Part shown: piece by piece, positions 23,366-36,211 of the stretch
Layout of the letters: each line of letters opens with the position of its first letter
How positions within the stretch are numbered: position 1 is the stretch's first letter
Source: Diatrype stigma
Lineage: Eukaryota > Ascomycota > Sordariomycetes > Xylariales > Diatrypaceae
Assembly (NCBI GenBank): GCA_022225965.2
Contig: JAKJXP020000002.1
Location: forward strand, 620,001 to 684,000
Direction of reading: 5' to 3'
DNA: 64,000 nucleotides
Notes under the pieces: model-generated
Databases searched by the model: none
What the model was told of the DNA's origin: nothing
The model's input: the letters and a program-made list of their open reading frames with translations, nothing else
Program-made: the position numbers and the translations under genes

Positions 23366-26300
23366 TTAATATGTATTATATATTAAAAAATGCTAAGGAA
23401 TAATTAAATAAATAAAATTATTAAAATAATTATTACGATAATCCTTACGATATTTTAAGTTATTATTATTAATTTTAAACCATAGCTTAATTTTTTAAAC
23501 GCTTTAATATTTTTTAAGTTATACTTGCTTTATTGCAACATTCGTTACTTATTAAAACCCTTAAAACTTAATAGCGCGAATCCGTTATTTCCCTTACGGT
23601 TAATTCTTATCGAACCCGATTATTACTTAATACTATGCGGTAACAGCTATATCGCAGCAAGAACGAAAACGAAAACCCCCTTTAATTCCGATTACCGCCT
23701 GGTCCGCTAAACCTTTTCGAAACCTTTTTCGATTTTAAGTTAACGGTAAATGCCCTTTAAAAATACGTTATAAGATAGGATTATTTTATTAATATAAAAA
23801 GGTTAAGAAAATCGAAAAATAAGAAATCTGTTATTGCTATAAACGTTATATATAACCGCATAAGCACCTTTAAATCGAGGTTCTTCGGTAACCGAAAAAA
23901 AGACATATAAAAATATAGTTATAAATATAAAGCCATTATGAGATTTTTTTAAAAGTATTAAAATAATTAATATATTATTATAACGAATTTTATTTATAAT
24001 TACATTGCTTTTAAAAATATATATGCCATTATAAGCTATAAGCGCTGGCTAAAAAAAAGGGCTATCGGAAACGATACCGCCTTTAAAATAGCTGTATTAA
24101 GGTTATTGCGAATTACTTAAATAATTTCCGATTAAATCGCTTATTATTTTAAAAGATATAACGATTTTAATCTCGATTAAATTAATACTTTAATTTGCCG
24201 TAATCTTTATTATTAAAAAGATAATTTATTAAATTAAGGAAATAACGATATTATTAATCGAATTCGGGCGAAAAGACTTAGGCTATATGTTAGGAATATA
24301 TTAAACGTTTACGTAAAGCTTTTATTAAAGCAATAAAGAAATTTTATTTTAACGCAATTATTTATTAATAAATTAAAGAAATATAAAAAAAAATACGGTA
24401 TCGAATATTTCGTTAATTAAAACGAATAAACCGGGCGAATTATTCAAATATTTTGGACCTTTAAGTAATATATGGAAATGTAAAAAAATAATCCCGAGAT
24501 ATTATTAATGGATAATATTTATAAGATAAACCGCTTTAACTTATTCCTATTTAATATCGTCGAAATAATCCCCTTAAATATTACCTTTTACGTAGCCTTC
24601 GGCTTATCTTTAGGTAAATCGAAAAAAAACTTTAAGTAGCATCTTAATTGCCTTAAACGGCTTTATATATAATACATTATTCGAAAGCTAATGGTTATTA
24701 TTAATAATTTCAATCGGGGCTTTAAAAAGGTTACGTTTTAAGTATTTAAATACGTTCCGTAATAGCTTTATATTTGGTATATAATAAAGAACGTTATATA
24801 TTATACGAACCGGAATTAGGTTTTTAAAGGCAATATAGTAATAACTACTTTATTTAAAATGAACGAAACCGTATTAGCTAAACCTAATACCTTCGAATCC
24901 GATTAATCCGGTTCGGATCTTTCTTTATATTATTAAAAGCAAAAGGAAAAGGCCGCCGCCGAGAACGTTAACGATAATAAAAATGAACCTATAAAGGACG
25001 ATACCTTTAAAGGCATTACTATTATTTAAGCTACCAATAAAGGAAATCCCGAAAACCTTTTTTTGGATGCCCCTATTTTACGTTTCGAAAAGTGGCTTAA
25101 CGATTATAAAGGCTTTATTGCGGCCTAAAAAATGGCTATATATGCGGATATAAAAGAGCTGTTTTATCGCATCTAATAGGAAATAAAGAAGCAATATAAC
25201 CGTTAAATTCGTAAGTATAATTATTTTAAACCTTACGTAAACGTTAAGTTATTCCGTTATTCCCTTATAAAAGAACTTTCCCAATTTTATTTTTTCGCGT
25301 TGCTTTTATGCTTAATTAATTATTTCAATTAATACGAAAATAACGATATAAAAACCATGCGATATTTTTTTGTTGTTATTATATTATATTATGTATTTAT
25401 GTTATTAAGCTGGCGATAAATAAGGGGTTATATGCCTTCATTTTTTTTTAAAAGTTAAAAACTTTTTAATAAATCGGTCGAAAATTGCAAAATAGCTTCC
25501 GATAATTACCTTTATATTTTTTAAAATATCCTTAAAGCCCGTATTTATATATCTTTATTACCCTTTAGGACAAATCCTAATTAAAAATCATTATGGAATT
25601 CTCCAGCTTTCGAAGATTCGAAATATATATATAACTTTATATGTTTTTTATTGCGTTATTGGGTTATTCGAAAGTATTAAATTAAACCTATATAAACCAT
25701 ATATACTTACCTTATAGCTTGTAATTATTTTTATTTATATTATTTCTTTAATTCGTATTAATAACTTAAATCTCAAAATATACCCCAAATATAATTATTT
25801 TAACGCGAATTCTAACGTTATAACAGCTTTATTAAATTATTTAATTACATATTATCTTCCTTAAAGGTTCCAATATTGCGAATACGTTATTAGCGGTATT
25901 AGGAATTACGGGATTCGGGCAACTAATTGCGTTAAAGCTACCTATCGCCATTTGAAGCGGTATTTACGGAATCGCCTGGTTTTATTTAATTTTTTATACG
26001 ATCAGATTAAATCGATATATTCGGCTCGTTAAATTGCGTACAAAAAAGGCATTAAAAATGCCAAACGCAGCCATTTTCGGAAATACGAAGCTATTGGCAT
26101 TTTCGGGCCGGTTTTTTATAAAATAGCGGCTTTTTCGATGCAGCAATTATGGCGGCAATATAAATTGGCTTTTCGTAATTATAAGAAATAACTTTAAGGG
26201 ATTTTTTAATTAATTTATATAGGCTAATTTATACGGCAATAAGGCTTATTTTATAAGTATTTAATTTTTTAGTTGCTTCCAAACGAATACGCTTAGCTTT

Positions 26301-27184
26301 AACGGAAAAACGATTAAGTAGTTCGGCTTTATTTATTACGAAATATTAAACCGTAAGCCTTTATAATAAAAAACGTTAATAAATACTGGTAATTATATTC
26401 GGATAATATTTTTAATTTAACCGAAAAAGAACTTTAATAATAACAATATCGGAATCCATTAATATTATCCAAAAGGCGGCGCAAAGCGGCATTTTTTGTT
26501 AGGTTATTAATAAATAAAGTATTACAAAAGCGAAGCCATTTTAACTCTTTCGATCTTAAAGTTTACGAAAATAACCGTTGCTTTTATGGGCCTATGTAAC
26601 GTTAGCCCTAACGTAATTGCGAAATATATAATAACAAACGTATTTCTTTTTACGATAAATCCCTTAAGGCGAAAGCTAAGCGCGGCGGCGGACGCAAAAT
26701 AGCGGCGCAAAAGGCGGAAAAACAATAGGAACGATTCTTTATAGGCATAATAAAAGCTATAAATAAACGGTTAATAGCCTTATAATTTGCCTTTGCTTTT
26801 ATTCTTATATCTGCTTTTATACCGGTTTATTAGCCGGCTTTTTATGGCGTTTATATAATGCCATACGGAATATTCTTACCGAGTTAATAAAATGCCCCGA
26901 AAAACACGATTAATGCATTTCTTTCGTTTAATAATGTGGTTAATTATTTTGCGCTTTTTATATATTAATAATATTAATAGCAATAAAAACGGTACGAATA
27001 ATAGTAATAGCAATAATAAAATTATATTAAATAGTAACAATAATAGCAATAATAACTGCCATAATAGCTGCGATAACCGTAAATATTAAAATAGGTTTTA
27101 AATAAATCCTTTATTATATAACGATTAATTGTTGCAAATACGTAAATTAATGTATTACATTATATTGCATTGTATACATAATGG

Positions 27185-27310
27185 ATAACGTTGGGCTATA
27201 TGGGCGCAAAAATGCGTGCGCAGCTAAATTATATGGCGGAGTCTTTAATCCGAATGTGGTTAATTATCCGGTGTCTATATCAGAATGACCCGGTGTGTTT
27301 AAACGAATTG
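27185..27310 (-). repeat. Right terminal inverted repeat of the MULE
   Basis: Reverse complement of the left terminal repeat. It keeps more C/G than the left copy (for example GCGCACGC where the left has TATACG), so it has suffered less RIP. It ends at ...AAACGAATTG at 27310. Confidence 0.9.
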
Positions 27311-29383
27311 CTTTTCTTTACTAGCGATCACGCCAAACCGACCTCTATAGATACGAGTAGATAGGCGCCTGAATGGGTAGTGGTGTTCCTGGTGGTCTAG
27401 CCAGGTATGGCTGTAGAGGACCAAGAAAGGCCGCATTACCACGTGCTTTCCCATATGTCTATATAGGGGACATGTCAAGAAATGAGCGCTTTCGAAGTTT
27501 CCGCGATCGTCATGGATCGATGCTGGATGTGGTATGCAAGACGGTAGTGGCAGGGTAAACCGAATAATGGATTGGCAGTTTGGGCCACCCAGCGGCACCT
27601 GCATCATTCAGAGTAGGAAGGGTGCGTCCTTGATCCTAGTACCATTGGTAAAGCTATCAGGTGTATCCTACTACATAATCACGGGTATGGGCCTCACGTT
27701 ACTCGCCCCAGGGACGGTGGATTAGGGTGATGTTGAATTTACAAAAAACCTGCGTCTCTGTTAGAGGCGAAGCTTCTACTGCTAGATATACACATTAGCT
27801 TACTACAGAAGCCAGGTCTTATAGATCTGATGATCTCCGCAGTCGCCGTCACGAGTCGATGTAGTAGGGATCTATTATACCCCTATCATATCTAGCTTGC
27901 ATGGCTAAAAGGGGTCATACACATTAGCAAATACATAACTACTACGAATAGCTGTTATGCCAAGGAGTAAGCAAGTTCGCAAAGCTCTCGTCAAAAGGTC
28001 CATGTTTACCTATATACAAAACGTTCAGTCCATTGATAGACAAGGAGCCGGACCTCCCCATCACCTTAGAACTACCCAACGCGGACACAAGCGGAGCTGA
28101 AGCAACCAGGGTTCGATAACAGTGCTGGTATCAACTGTCTGTGACCGAGAAAGAAACTCGGGGGCTCGTATGCCAGTATAGAGAGGCGGGGACCAATGAG
28201 ACAGCACCAAAATCCCAATGGAGAAAAGGGGCGTCGCTACGAGAAAAGGGGTTTATTTTCCTCTGAGAACTGACTACCTTAATCCCAGTGGATTGGATCG
28301 AGCCCCTATCTAGTAGGTAAGTAGTTACTACCTCTCTACCGACTTGCTGTTGCCCTTCCACCGCACGCCGCCGCTTCGATGGAGCATATACTCGACATCC
28401 GATCTTTCTTCTCTCTTCGCCAGTTCAACGAGGTGGGGCGAGGATCTAGTTTCCACACTTCACTTCAGAGCTCATCACGATACCCTGGGTGGCGTCAACA
28501 CGGCTAGGTAATAGGGACTACCTGGCCTTGCCACCCTGGAGGTGATATACCAAGGTAGTGGACGAGCTCGGCTCAAGTGATTACCTGTAAACTACCCGAG
28601 AAGTACCGGAAAGGGGAACCAGAGGTCCGACGTCGATCGACACTCCGAAGTCCCCGGCCCGTCTGAGAAATGGACCACCTAATCCCATCATGGGAAGACA
28701 CGCCAATGTATAATAAGCAACAATCTCTTTGATATGCCGAGAAAGCTGCTGTCGCGGTTTGCCTCCACGCGACCGGGCCATTCCGGCTATCAGGTAGCGC
28801 CACAGCCATAAGGTCGATCTCGGCTACTGACTATTACCTAGTAGATTCTCATCATTCGTACCTAGTCTTGTGAGTCCGATCTGACATGAGGATAACATGC
28901 ACATGATACTCTAGTGACACATGGGATACGCACTGCTCAACTGTGTCGAGAAAATCGACCGACTAATATCACACAAACGACCAACGATTCTCGTCGTCCA
29001 GTCACGAGGCATTGTTGGCGGAAACATACTCTAGTATTCGCATTGGCTTTTCTTGAGGTCTAACAGTGACTAATCTAGCAGCTAACTCGAACACCACAAC
29101 TCCGTAGCCGTCATTCGCCGGTCTCGTCATCCATGTCAAAGGAAAAGGGTTGAAAACGGAACTCTGGCAGGGTCGTCATCATCCTGGATTATGCATGTGC
29201 CGTAAGTAATAAGATAATACATAAGAAATAAAGTAAGAGACAAAACTCCCATCTAGTTAATACCCGGGGGCGGGGGGTTGTGGTGCGGCCAACTAAACCT
29301 ACGAACTCCTGTTTTCGCCATCAATGACGCCATCCACTCCATCTACGCAAATCTTTGGATGGAAATGGATTTGCTGAACAGAT
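27311..29383. other. Gene-free interval between transposon and trehalose synthase
   Basis: About 2.1 kb with normal base composition resuming directly at the transposon edge. No supported gene or RNA. The right ~300 bp are the presumed 3' end of the minus-strand trehalose synthase transcript. Confidence 0.5.
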
Positions 29384-31022
29384 TTACTCCGGGGTAACAG
29401 CAGAAGCGTCGCCGATGCTAGCGGCGGACTTGATCTTACCCAGAGCCTCCGAGAAGCCCCGACCAACACCGCTGAGCACGCCGCCCTGACCCTCTTCAGG
29501 GCTTGTGTTCACCCGCAGCAGCTCCTTCACGAAGGTAGAACCCCACCATGCTGATGTATACTTGAAGACGTACTTCTCGAGCTTGCGATAGTTCGCTTCG
29601 CGCATCTCGGGGGTCATTGTCACGGCGTCGTGGATTGCGTTAGCGAGCTCCTCGGTGTTCCAGGGATTCACGATAAGACTGGACGTCAGCGATTGGGCAG
29701 CGCCGGTAAATTCGGAGAGAATCATGACACCGTGTCCATCGCGCTGACTTGCAATGTATTCGTACGAAACGAGATTCATGCCGTCCCGCGTCGAGGTAAC
29801 AAGGCAGATATCAGAAACCGCGTAGAGGGCAGTAAGCTCGTCGGAGTCGACACTCTGATGCAGAAAGTGGATAGGCATGAATTCGACAGTGCCAAATCTT
29901 CCGTTGATCCTGCCAACGAGCTCGTTCACCACAGCTCGCAGGTTTTGGTACTCTTCGACATCCCCTCGAGAAGGCACGGCAACCTGAACTAGGACAATCT
30001 TGCCTCTCCATTCAGGATGTTCTGACAGGAATACCTCAAGGGCATGGAGCTTCTGTGGTACACCTTTGATATAGTCTAAGCGGTCGACGCCCACAATGAG
30101 CTTGACACCTTCGAACTTGCGCCTCAGAGAAGCAATGCGCTCTTGAACCTTGGGTTTCTTCAACCCCTCGGTGAACTTCTCCGGGTCGATGCCTATCGGG
30201 AAAGCACCAACCGTGACGAATCTTCCCTGAAACTCGATGCCGTTCGGAGTGGTATTCGTCTCGAGAATGCGCGAGCAGGAGCTGAGGAAGTGGCGGGCGT
30301 AATCATAGGTGTGGAAGCCGATGAGGTCGCAGTGTAGGAGACCCCTCAAGAGCTCTTCGCGGACAGGTAGAATCCGGTAGATTTCGCTGCTGGGAAATGG
30401 GGTGTGCAAGAAGAAGCCAATCTTAATGTCCTTCTTGTCTTGCAATAGGTTCCGCAGCATCTCGGGTAACAGCATCAAGTGATAATCGTGAACCCAGATC
30501 AAGTCTCCATCTTGGATATCCTTGGCTACCGCCTGGGCAAATATCATGTTGACCTGAGTGTACGCCTCCCAGGCATTCTCGTCGAACGTGATCTCACCGG
30601 GGTGGTAGTGGAACAAGGGCCATAAAATCGAGTCTGTGTTGGCGAGAGTGGTACATGTCAGTATACAGAACTCCATGCGTGTCACGAGGGGTGGAATGGG
30701 GTTACTGACTAGCAAAGCCATTGTAGTGTCGGTCTGCCAGTTCATCGTCGATAAATATAGGGTGGGCGCTGTGTTTCTCCTTAAGATCCTTCTTGACCCG
30801 GGCGATATCTTCCTCGGGAAGCTCGCGCCCAGGCCACCCATACCACTGGAAATTGGTTGTCTTGCTGAGGCCACTCAAGCCGGTGACCAGGCCGCCCGAA
30901 GAGACGCTATATGCGTACTTGCCATCGTCTTGGGATTTGATTGTAATGGGGAGACGATTTGAGATTAACACAAGTCGACGGTCGCCGGTGGAGGAAGGCT
31001 CGGTTTCCTCGGTAGGTGCCAT
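29384..31022 (-). CDS. tps1: Alpha,alpha-trehalose-phosphate synthase (UDP-forming), GT20
   Basis: Two exons, 31022-30710 and 30633-29384, encode about 520 residues, the usual size of the single-domain fungal Tps1. It joins UDP-glucose and glucose-6-phosphate to give trehalose-6-phosphate in the cytosol, the first step of trehalose synthesis and a control point for glycolysis and stress tolerance. Visible family motifs are RLVLISNRLPITI, the SSGGLVTGLSGL loop, WVHDYHLMLLPEMLR, GFFLHTPFPSSEIYR, the GVDRLDYIKGVPQK stretch with the catalytic Arg/Lys, TSTRDGMNLVSYEYIA and ILSEFTGAAQSL. No phosphatase domain is fused. The join GFA|NSILWPLFHYHPG restores a conserved block across the 76-nt intron. 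The start has good context just after a splice-free leader. The gene looks complete and functional. Confidence 0.96.
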
Positions 31023-34000
31023 GTTGGGATTCGCAACGATTACGTCGGTAATTCGAGGGTAGTAGATTGCGGCGATGTATTTCCAATAGACTGTTGCAAC
31101 CTGAGAGAGCCTAGAGATGGTTTATGTTAGGGGATATTGGGAAACGCTTGGAGGCGCTCGTCTTTTCTGTTGTGGCCAAGTGGGGAGTTCGACGACAAGA
31201 AGGCGGCTATGCTTATTTAATATCGCGTGCATCAATCAATGTACGTATGGATTACAGCAATGGGTCGGGTATTTGCAGTGAATTAGTCTTAGGTTGTTTT
31301 GATTTCGCCTGTTCGCCCTTTCGTCCTTTCGTCCTTGCGTCTTGTTGGGATGAAAGCCCAAGACCAGCGAGGCTATAGGTGGGGTTTGGAAACTTTATTA
31401 TTGAGTGTCTCGTAAGTTATTGGCAGTAGCCAGTAGCGGGTGGCGGGGTAAAAGGGACACGGCAAATGCAACTGCGACCTTGAGAGGAGGGCAGACGGGG
31501 TAATGATGTTAAAGTTCGAGGCAACAGCAGCCGTAATTCTGGATTGGATTTGTGTACGACTAGTTGCTCTATTACATTAAGTATGTACGAAGTATTGTAC
31601 AACCGTTCAGATTCCAGATTCCCAATTCCATCTATTTTAGGACGGGGATTTGGTTGTTGATGGATATCATGTGTGACGGACGGATGACCCTGGAATCCTC
31701 TAGGAGCTTTGTCCGGAACTTTTCGCCCATTTTTCACGGAAATCGACGTCATGTAACGGCTATTCGGGTAGAGATCTTCAGGTGTCAACATGAGCAAGCT
31801 CAAGCCACCACATGCTAGCCAATGAAACCTCCTACTGCCAAGCACCATAGCCCACCGGGAGCATGGTGGGGGCCTGCTTCGGGTCTGGATCTTACCTCGT
31901 TGACTAGGGTGTGGCTGAAATACTACGTCGAGTGGCAGAGCTATGTGTTCTGTTAGTGATACCTACCTAGGTAACTAGCAGATCACTGAATCTGACTGTG
32001 CATGCAATCTCTCTGGTAGGTATTCACATGCAGCAGAGATCAAATTTCCAGATGTTAATTGAAACCTATCGCTCTTATGGTGGCCTCGTGCTTGCTTGGC
32101 CCTGAAACCTTGAGAAGTTCGGAGTGTTTGATACAGACATACTCAGTCGGTAGCGTTGGGTGGATGCACCTACATACATACATACAGGGGAAACAGGTCG
32201 TGACATACGTACCTCAAGGTATGAGCAAGGTATCCCATATCCCAGACCCCAACAGCAATGTATATATTGCCTACACCGGGATCCAAGTGGTGAGAAATGA
32301 CGACAGAACGTGCTTGCTCATGAGTTCAAGTTATCAGCAGCCATCAGTGTGCTGCAATGATTATTTACACACACAAGAATGACCCATACCACCTACCTAT
32401 CTATCTGAGGGAATTATCTCTCGTCGGGTATACTCCAGGCACCGCAACCACCATGTTAATGATCTAATGGTCTGGGCCTAGCTGCCGAATGCATAGAAAC
32501 GTGCGGAATATATATCGTGCAAAGCTACAGCTCAATCACATCTGACGACCCACTAATAGCCCGGAGCTTTATGCTCCCAGAAGCTATGGAACGTGTGTGG
32601 ATTGGCAATCGGCGATTCGCCAACTCGGGAACCAAGGACCAAGTCTCTATTCGACTTCTGGCCCTTTGAGACAGTCGTTGATGTAAACCTCCTTTGTGCC
32701 CCTCGAATCGTCATCCACCCCCATTTCGTACCTACATGGTCCTTGGTTTGACGGCCCGAACTCAGCCTCAATGTCGCCCTCCTGAATTCTTGACAGCAAG
32801 GTGTGTTGCACGACACTGGGCCGTAATATCGAGAAGAATGACTGGATGCCAACCCGTCTAATAAACTGGAGTTTCTAGTTGAGACCTCAGTATGTCCAAA
32901 GGGGCTCTAGAATGTCCAGAACATACCTAAGGGGAGCGCTGGGTGGCTGTTGTTGCCTTCTAGTCGACCATACCATACATACATACAGACATGCTTGACA
33001 TGGCAGGTAGAACCTCGTCCATACCTCGACCCATTCAGGTAGGTACTCAGGTACTCTGCACCACGCTGCTCTTGCCACTGGGATCTGCTAGTTTTTGGTG
33101 TTTTAGTGTAGACTTTCTTCTGCGCGCCAATCATATTCCACTCGTATTCCGAATCAAGTCATCGAAGTCCCTAAGCGCAAACACTTATGTAAGTCACCGG
33201 ACCAAATGTTCCTACATAGTTGCTGTAGTACGTCTAGAAGCAGGACGATCTACCCACGGATTGTCTCTTCTACCTATACTCACATACAAACAAAACTTGT
33301 GTTTTCCAGGAGCACATCTCTGTCTGATTCCCTGCACGCAACATTGTTAAGAGATCAATAGACATGCAAAGAGTGCAGTATCCGACTGTATGATCAGTCA
33401 ATACCAGAGCGCCTACTAGTTAGTCCAGTTGCTCTTTCGGAGCACTTACCCCTGCCCCTTTTTCGACATTGCCATCCAATCCATGAAAGACACCACGGTA
33501 CCTACAGTCCACTGCCAACCTTTTACAGGCGAAAAAATCATCATGATTTTGTCTAATATAAGAAGACAATATGCACTTGGTGGGTACTGCCGGGGTCCGA
33601 GAGGTATGGCATTGCATGTAAGAGATCTTCGAAAACGTCCTGGGATACAGAAACAAGGGTATGAAGTATCTCTTATTCGAGCAAGACCCGTTGAAAAGGT
33701 GAAATTTGATTGAGATATGTTATAGGAAGTCCTCGCGAATCCATGCACCTGCTTTGCGAGGATCCAGATGCAGAGAGCCAACTGCGTGGGATAGGCCGAG
33801 ATAATGCTGAAGAGCCTTCGATCACCGTTACCAGGGATTGCACGAAGCAAGTAGGTACATCGGTAGAAACAAAGACGACTTCGAATATTCCTGAACGTGG
33901 GCTACATACAGTAGAATAGTCTGGATAACCAGAACAAGGTACGAGTCTCAGGCGTCAGCGACCAGTTATTCAAATACAGGTGAAACCTCCTCCAACCGTA

Positions 34001-34098
34001 CAAGACATGCTTCTCTCTTTCAAGCACATGTTGCATGAAGACAATCTCAAACAGAGCATTCAGATAAACTACGACAGCAAAGAGAACCTCGAACAACA
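31023..34098. other. Gene-free interval between tps1 and the RBR gene
   Basis: About 3.1 kb. The left part is the presumed tps1 promoter; one AGGGG stress-element-like pentamer lies near 31131. Many short TAGGTA/TACCTA motifs occur throughout. No supported coding sequence or RNA gene. Confidence 0.5.
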
Positions 34099-35379
34099 AT
34101 GGCTGAGTCAACAACGCCTCATAATCAAGACGCCCCGCTGCGGGAATGCACCGTCTGTCTCGAAAACCATCCCGCATCCCGCTACCCAGGGCGAAGACTG
34201 ACAGAGAAATGCGCCCACCACCCGCAGTCCGCATGCGTGGACTGCGTCAGCGCATCGATCCGCGTCGAAGTGCACAGCGCGACGCCCTGCGACACCACGT
34301 GCCCGGACTGCAAGGCGCCGCTTGACTATGAGGTCGTCGAAGCGCATGCGGATGCCGAGACCTTCGAAAGGTAATCAATGAGTCGGACAATGACTGGACT
34401 CACCCAAGTACCCAGGTGATAAGAACACGAGACGAGCAAGGAACTAACGAGCTCTCGTCCGCCCAGGTACCGTCAGGCCTCACTAACGAAGACCATCACC
34501 GAGGCGGGGAACTTCTCATGGTGCCCTCTCGGCTGCGGCTCCGGGCAGTTCCACGACGACGACAACGACAACGGCAGCCTTTCGATCGTGCTCTGTCTCG
34601 GCTGCAAAAAGCAGTACTGCCGCCGACACCAGGTCGCCTGGCACGACGAGCACACGTGCGCGGAGTACGACGCCTTCCTAGCCGACCCGGAGGGCTTCCT
34701 CCTCCTCCGCGCCGGCGACCCCCGGCGGCGGCAACAGCGGGACCTCGATCTGGCCTCGCAGCAGGTGCGGGACGCGGAGCACCAGTTCGACCTGCTGCTC
34801 GCCGGGGTGCGGCGGGATCGCGAAGAGGCCGGTCGCCGGGCCGAGCTCGAGCGTCTCGAGCGACAGGCGGCGCTCGAGCGCGCGAGGCGCGAGGCCGAGG
34901 CGCGCAGGAAGGCGGAGGAGGAGGAGGCCGAGAGGCAGAGGCAGGCTAGACTGCTGCAGGCGCGAAAGAGGGCCGAGGAGGATGCCACGCAGGCCGCGTT
35001 TGCGAACCGCTCCTTCAGTTACCCGGTCAAGCCGTGTCCGGGTTGCAAGGCGATGATTGAGAAGCGGGGCGGCTGGTTAGATTTCTTACTCCTCCTCTGT
35101 ATTTTTCGTTTCCTGTGTTGTCCACTGATGTTTCCGGTTGGATATATGGTAGGAGAGATTGACTTGCTGACTACAAGCGCCGTATGTGTAGTGACCACAT
35201 GTATTGTAAGTCATTGATGAATCGTGGCTGTCTAACTTCTACCTTGGTAGTTCGGGGGGAGTAACTCACAGGCTACTAATACTATACGGGCTGTAGGCAA
35301 TGTCTGCAAAACGCACTTCGATTGGAATGGGCTGTTCATATATCCGTGGGGGACTTTCGGTTACATCCCGGGGCAGTAG
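34099..35379 (+). CDS. RBR-type (RING-IBR-RING) E3 ubiquitin ligase
   Basis: Four exons are proposed: 34099-34370, 34467-35075, 35192-35205 and 35297-35379, for about 325 residues. RING1 starts at CTVCLENHP (C17, C20), with later CVDC and CPDC pairs. The BRcat domain contains CPLGCGSGQ and CLGCKKQYCRRH. A ~100-residue Arg/Glu/Ala-rich coiled coil follows. The Rcat domain is rebuilt only by splicing: PCPGCKAMIEKRGG, then C-DHMYC, then NVCKTHFDW. The third exon is only 14 nt, yet it carries the GC-DHM-YC zinc ligands and possibly the active-site Cys. Without these splices the frame ends in stops. RBR ligases pass ubiquitin from E2 to substrate through a Cys in Rcat; the target here is unknown. 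The C-terminus is short. Exon 3 placement is inference from the motif. Confidence 0.8.
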
Positions 35380-36211
35380 CCAACCTGAACTATAGACACA
35401 GGATGAACGTCCTGTAACCGCCAACCGTACTTGTATCTAAGGAAGCGTGTCAATCATACATCTATAACTAGAGGAAGTAGTAGCTGGGAGTGTAAGTTAA
35501 GTTCATCACATGCTAATATACAGGGCGACAGAAAGGACATACGAATTTGGATGAGCGAATGAATCTATCAGATCGACATCAGAAAGAACTACTACTCCCA
35601 CTTGAGGTAGTTAGATATTGACCTCCACGTGGATGGACAAGGGAAGTCAACAAAAGTTCATCGAGGGATCAAGTTACCTCGAACTATCGCCTTGTTCATC
35701 AGTTGGGGAAAGGGGCCGCATTGTGGTTGGATACTAGTCAGATGTATATGAGTTTATAAATTTGGCCTTACCCTTTGATGGGTATTCGTCTCGATACTCG
35801 AGTCTACTACAGCTAGCAAGCCGCTACTTCTTCGCTCCTGGTGTTGGCCTGATCGCAGTGAACATGACTTCGTGCCCGAGGGTTTCTTTGTTTGTCCCAA
35901 GCTAAATGGCCATACCTTTTCTACAAGGATGCTCCCGAAAGAACGTGTTTCATACATTATCTGCTCTATGTTATTGTTCAGTCCTCTAGTGTGGACTCAA
36001 AGGGTCCTGCCTCCTTTGGTGTCGCGATACATTGTTCATGTAACAATGTCCGCGTACTTGGAAGAACGCATATATAATATACGGATGTGAGACACGTCAC
36101 CTAACCTTATGCTTTACCATTTCATCTAAGATCAGATATTCGAACAGGAACCCATTTCCCACAGCAGCGATACCTCAGCAACCCGGACTACATATTTTTG
36201 AAAGGAAGAAC
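35380..36211. other. Intergenic region
   Basis: About 830 bp between two plus-strand genes. It should hold the RBR 3' end and the promoter of the next gene. I see no RNA gene or conserved frame. Confidence 0.5.

Larger units (their letters stand above)
23240..27310 (+). mobile_element. RIP-decayed Mutator-like (MULE) DNA transposon
   Basis: A strongly AT-rich block of 4,071 bp is bounded by inverted repeats of about 125 bp. Both ends start CAATTCGTTTAAACACACCG reading inward. Differences between the two ends are nearly all C/T or G/A transitions, as expected from RIP. The plus strand near 24,480-24,680 still reads as a MULE transposase core: NNPEILLMDNIYKINRF, then an LFNIV block and YVAFGLSLG, with a stop shortly after. 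More decayed coding matter runs to about 25,300. The remaining 25.3-27.1 kb keeps no named domain. Flanks 23231-23239 and 27311-27319 are pyrimidine tracts (CTTTTTTCT and CTTTTCTTT). They would fit a 9-bp target duplication with two transitions but are low-complexity. The element is inactive. Orientation is taken from the transposase remnant. Confidence 0.85.
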
